Assembly (NCBI GenBank): GCA_905221605.1
Contig: CAJNDS010000224.1
Location: 1,431,559-1,495,558 of the forward strand
Source of the DNA: Symbiodinium natans
Lineage: Eukaryota > Sar > Dinophyceae > Suessiales > Symbiodiniaceae
DNA length: 64,000 bases
Reading direction: 5' to 3'
A program made the position numbers and the translations under genes. The number at the start of each line of letters is the position of its first letter. The first letter of the stretch is position 1. Below the pieces are notes generated by a model. It was not told where the DNA came from. It searched no databases and worked only from the letters and a program-made list of their open reading frames with translations. Positions 60,716 to 64,000 of this stretch are shown in pieces.

Positions 60716-63700
60716 CGTCGAATGCACCTTTGCATTCGCCAAATCACCGTCAGATTGCTGGCGGCTGCTTCAGACGGTTTTAGGGTTATAGGGTGCTAAG
60801 CGTAACCCTAAACCCAAAACCCTAAGCCCCTAACCCTAAACCCTAAACCCTAAACCCTAAACCCTAAACCCTAAACCCTAAACCCTAAACCCTAAACCCT
60901 AAACCCTAAACCCTAAACCCTAAACCCTAAACCCTAAACCCTAAACCCTAAACCCTAAACCCTAAACCGAACCCTAAACCTAAACCCCAGCCGCAAGGAA
61001 GTTCTTCTGCAAAGGCACGAGCTTCCCACTGCTGCTGAGGGCCCCTGAGCTGCGAAGAGACTTCGGTCCTTAGGGTTCGGGTTTTGGGTGTACGGCTTGA
61101 TTAGGGTTCATATAGCGCGAGACCGCCAAGCCTAAACCCTACAGGGTGGGGCCCCCTTACTATACTAACTGTAGTTAAGGGACTTATAACCTTAGGGTCC
61201 TTATAACCCAATTTAGGGCCCTTATAACTCTACTTATAACTAGGGGGCCCCACCCTGTAAGTCCCTATTGCAGAGTTGGGCACGCGGCACCGAGGAGATC
61301 TCAAACTTCCGAAGCGCTACAGCGAACCGAGGGTATGTCCACCGCAAATCCTAACCAAGCTTATTATTCTCCATCAACGAAGAGTTCATCTTTGTTAGTT
61401 ACGCCCGAGACCAACAAACCGTCAAAGCCTAAACCAAGTACCCTAAGTCTATATAGACGACCTTCAAATTCAATATCTCAGGCTTCAGTTCCCTGATGTT
61501 TCCCCGCTCTCTCGTTTCATTGCTTTCACTCTGTCTCTTTGTCTCTCTGTCTCTGTCTCCCTCTCTCTCTCCGTCTCCGTCTCGCTGGCTCCCTCTCGCG
61601 CTTCCTCTCTCGTTCTCGCTCTCTCTCTCTCTCTCTCCCGCTCTCTTTCTCTCTTTCGTTCTCTATCACACTCACACTGCCCAGGCAGGGGACTTCTTGG
61701 TCACTGGGTGCGCCCGGATGCTGCGGATCTAGAGTCTACAGGGTGCTGTGCTTGTGGGTTAGAGATTCGCGTTTAGAATGTCAGGCTTCCTACTTCTTAC
61801 AGTCTAATGTCAAGGAACAAGCCTGAGGCTATGAACCCCCCAACAGTCGTCATCGATCTTCAGGACCCCTAGAATCAGAGTCGTTTGAGCCTCGGGTCAA
61901 GAGTCTAAGGAGAAAAGTAGCCGAAACCCCTTGTAAGTCATGTTAATCCTTACAAAGCTCTTGTAGGATCCTCAGACAACCTACACAAAGCAGGTGTTGG
62001 TTTCCCAAGGTCCGAATCCCTCAACCCTAAACCCTAAACCCTAAACCCTAAACCCTAACTCCCAAACTCCCGCTGTGCGGAAGGTATCCGGACGCCACTG
62101 AGATCTACCTGAGCCGTCATGGGGAAGAGGCCTCGCCGGCTCGGTGTCGTTCGGCCATACTGGGTACATTGTTTCCTTGACATTAGGGTTTTGGGTTTTG
62201 GGTTTACAGGGCTCATGTTCCCTACGACTTCACAACAGGGGTAACTCTTCTGTAACCAACAAAAACTGCCAGCTTTGTGATAGCATCCCCCCCCCCAAAA
62301 ATATCATGCGGTTCATATACTTCATATATCTAGTTTACAGAGGAGTGTGGATTCCTTATTTTTGCAACTTGTTTTACGTCTCTTGGCAGCTACCCAGAAC
62401 AGGTCCTCCCCCCCCCCCCCCCCCTTCCCGCCTCGTGTGCCCCAGCGGCAGGTGTTTGAGCACGTGTCGCCGCATGAGCTGATCCGCTCGCAGGCATCCA
62501 GTTTGTCAAGCTTGAGCAGCCCTTAGCCCGAACACCCGAAAGGCTTCCGTGCTCCTATACCCTCGTATCCCGAAATTCCCAAGCCACCTTCTGATGTGTT
62601 ATTTGCCCTCGAAAGCTGCATCACCCATCCAGGAAGGCCGAATCAAGAGGTTTAGGGTTTAGTTTTTTTTTTTTTGTGCGGGGGGGGGGGGGGGGCAAGA
62701 TCCGTTACCTGAGAAGGTACTACAATGAGGCGGGGAGGGGGTCAAGATAGACCCTGGGATTTTGTCCCTCCGCCTTTCCTAACACATGTCGCTTCTTAGT
62801 CAGCTTAAATGTCGGAACCAACCCTAAACCCTAAACCCTAAACCCTAAACCCTAAACCCTAAACCCCACCCATGCCTTGGTGTGCAGGAAGAGATGTGCG
62901 AGCGATTTGGGCCCATCTTGCTGCAGCGAGGTTGGATTGAGGGTTTAGGGTTGAGACGTTTGGGGGTTAGGGTATCAGGTGGGGAGCCTTCTATTCAGGG
63001 TCAAGGCAAAATGGAGATGTGGCCGGCACTTGGGGACGCAGCAGAACGAGAATAGAACGTTCGCAGGAGAGTGTTGAGGCTTGCAAGATCCCCCTCACCT
63101 TCGGAAACCTTCGCCTGACCTCTGAATAGTGAAAGCTGCCCATGTAGTTCTATCTGGTTTAGAAGTAGGGTAGCTGTAGATGGAAGACCTATCGAGTTAT
63201 AACTTCTGCGCATATGCAGGGTTTTAGGGAGGGTCGGTAGCGGGTTCGTGCAGTGCCATTGGAGTTGCTAGGGCCCTCGGTGCTAGCCGATGTGTAACTC
63301 TCAGCCTCCAAGCCCCGTGACCCCAAGCCCTGCACACTGCATCCGAATGCCCAGGCAAGATATTTCGGATGAAACCCTAAGCTTCAAGCTTTAAACCCTG
63401 TCTTGGAGGGTTGCCTACACTGCCAGCAGCACTTGCCACTATTCTGATTTCCTGTCATGACAGGGCGTATGGTTTATAGCTTCTTTCGGGATTTGTCCTT
63501 CGTGGATGTGGTCAGGTGTGCGCGTGCCTCGGGCTGGCTACACCATGGCACGACCAGCGAAGGTGCAAACACCCAGATTGAGGCCTCTGCTCCCTATAGG
63601 ACTGCTTTACGATTAGAATTTCAAGCGTTGTCTTACTGGGTAGGCCCGAAACCCTAAACCCTCGTCCTTAGGAAGGTTGTTAGATTGTGAAGGGCCAACG

Positions 63701-63731
63701 TAGCTTGCTGTCAGGCTTCAGCAATTCTACT
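60716..63731 (+). CDS. Eight-exon run of a PGDYG-like module gene
   Basis: Exons 60716-60748 (VECTFAFAKSP), 60998-61065 (KGTSFPLLLRAPELRRDF), 61274-61332 (HRGDLKLPKRYSEPR), 61685-61707 (AGDFLVTG), 62084-62129 (YPDATEIYLSRHGEE), 62452-62493 (VFEHVSPHELIRSQ), 62888-62930 (EEMCERFGPILLQR) and 63715-63731 (GFSNST, donor GTAAGC). Every junction phase agrees. Splicing gives GDFLVTG-YPDATE, matching the unspliced GDYLATG-YPEATE at 52926, and IRSQ-EEMC, matching IRSQDEMC at 53400. Two donors are GC (GAAGAG|GCC, TCGCAG|GCA). An intron holds the palindromic element 61141-61259. The gene runs off the window. Confidence 0.6.
60830..60985. repeat. CCCTAAA array, longest in the window
   Basis: About 21 nearly perfect copies leading to exon 60998. 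Confidence 0.98.
61141..61259. mobile_element. Palindromic element CAGGGTGGGGCCCCC, copy 3, in an intron
   Basis: Nearly identical to 6559-6681 with a four-base deletion; ends 14 bases before the acceptor of exon 61274. Confidence 0.93.
61500..61672. repeat. CT-rich microsatellite
   Basis: TCTCTCTG/TCTCTC tract; it forms the polypyrimidine stretch before the acceptor of exon 61685. Confidence 0.9.
62820..62870. repeat. CCCTAAA array
   Basis: Seven copies upstream of exon 62888. Confidence 0.97.
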
Positions 63732-64000
63732 GTAAGCTGCTGCGTGTATTGGAACAGGAAGACGTCTGGAATGAGAAGTCCTTCCTGTCATGTTGGAAGA
63801 CACGCACAGGCTGTCAGATTTCTTCACGGACTCCACATTCCCCTAAACCCTAAAGCCCTAAAGCCTTAAACACCCAAAAACCTAAACCCCAACCATTCTA
63901 TAGTTTAAATCCAACTGCCCCAAAGCGAGTGTGCGGCAAAACTCGAAAAGCCAAGAGCCCGCAAAGAGACCATGGGCACACAACATTATGTTACGAGTGT

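Noticed and set aside
1-64000. A true chromosome end
   Set aside because: Telomere-type units are spread over the whole window in both orientations, in short arrays separated by unique and coding sequence.
1-64000. CRISPR arrays, rRNA, tRNA, bacterial operons
   Set aside because: Telomere-like arrays have no spacers; no conserved rRNA or tRNA core was seen; gene structure is eukaryotic.

Overview
Kind of organism. The window looks like nuclear DNA of a dinoflagellate. Three things point there. Short coding blocks sit in a sea of Arabidopsis-type telomere repeats (TTTAGGG/CCCTAAA), the telomere type known from dinoflagellates. Splice donors appear to be GT, GC and GA, with a G right after the acceptor AG, a known dinoflagellate pattern. 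The three clearest genes (a ubiquitin-like/ankyrin protein, a LACTB2-type metallo-hydrolase and a ubiquitin-like/BspA-type leucine-rich-repeat protein) have architectures common in that group. No rRNA, tRNA, CRISPR array or bacterial operon was seen. Every supported gene reads on the + strand.

Layout. Coding blocks of about 30-200 bases recur along the whole window. Most have CCCTAAA arrays upstream and TTTAGGG arrays downstream, so an intron typically opens with TTTAGGG and closes with CCCTAAA. Many blocks end exactly at G|GTTTAGGG and start after AG|G. Where neighbouring blocks were checked, their reading phases often fit, giving partial gene models at 14.7-17.1, 21.3-23.5, 25.6-28.2, 29.3-32.0, 45.1-46.9, 47.8-48.8, 52.9-54.1, 54.8-56.5, 56.7-57.9 and 60.7-63.7 kb. 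Larger conventional genes lie at 17.5-18.8 kb (ankyrin), 37.1-38.6 kb (metallo-beta-lactamase fold) and 49.7-50.5 kb (leucine-rich repeats, with a frameshift).

How the parts relate. Several of the small-exon genes are paralogues. They share a module whose pieces read, in order, ..RRLARxAMRGEE, VxTIVNGE.., GD[YF]LVTG.., V[YF]LSRN.EQI or YVLSAEKF, and MC..F....RGFRIY. The middle part resembles the phage/bacterial PGDYG-type domain; that name is tentative.

Mobile DNA. About ten families of short inverted-repeat elements (roughly 70-250 bases) are scattered through the window. At least four copies sit precisely where an intron is needed to restore a conserved protein, with short flanking duplications that supply the splice sites: they behave as introner elements. 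Some copies have telomere repeat lodged inside them or replacing their core. All calls are from reading the sequence by eye; exon edges in the small-exon genes are inferred from motifs, phase and paralogue comparison, not from transcripts.
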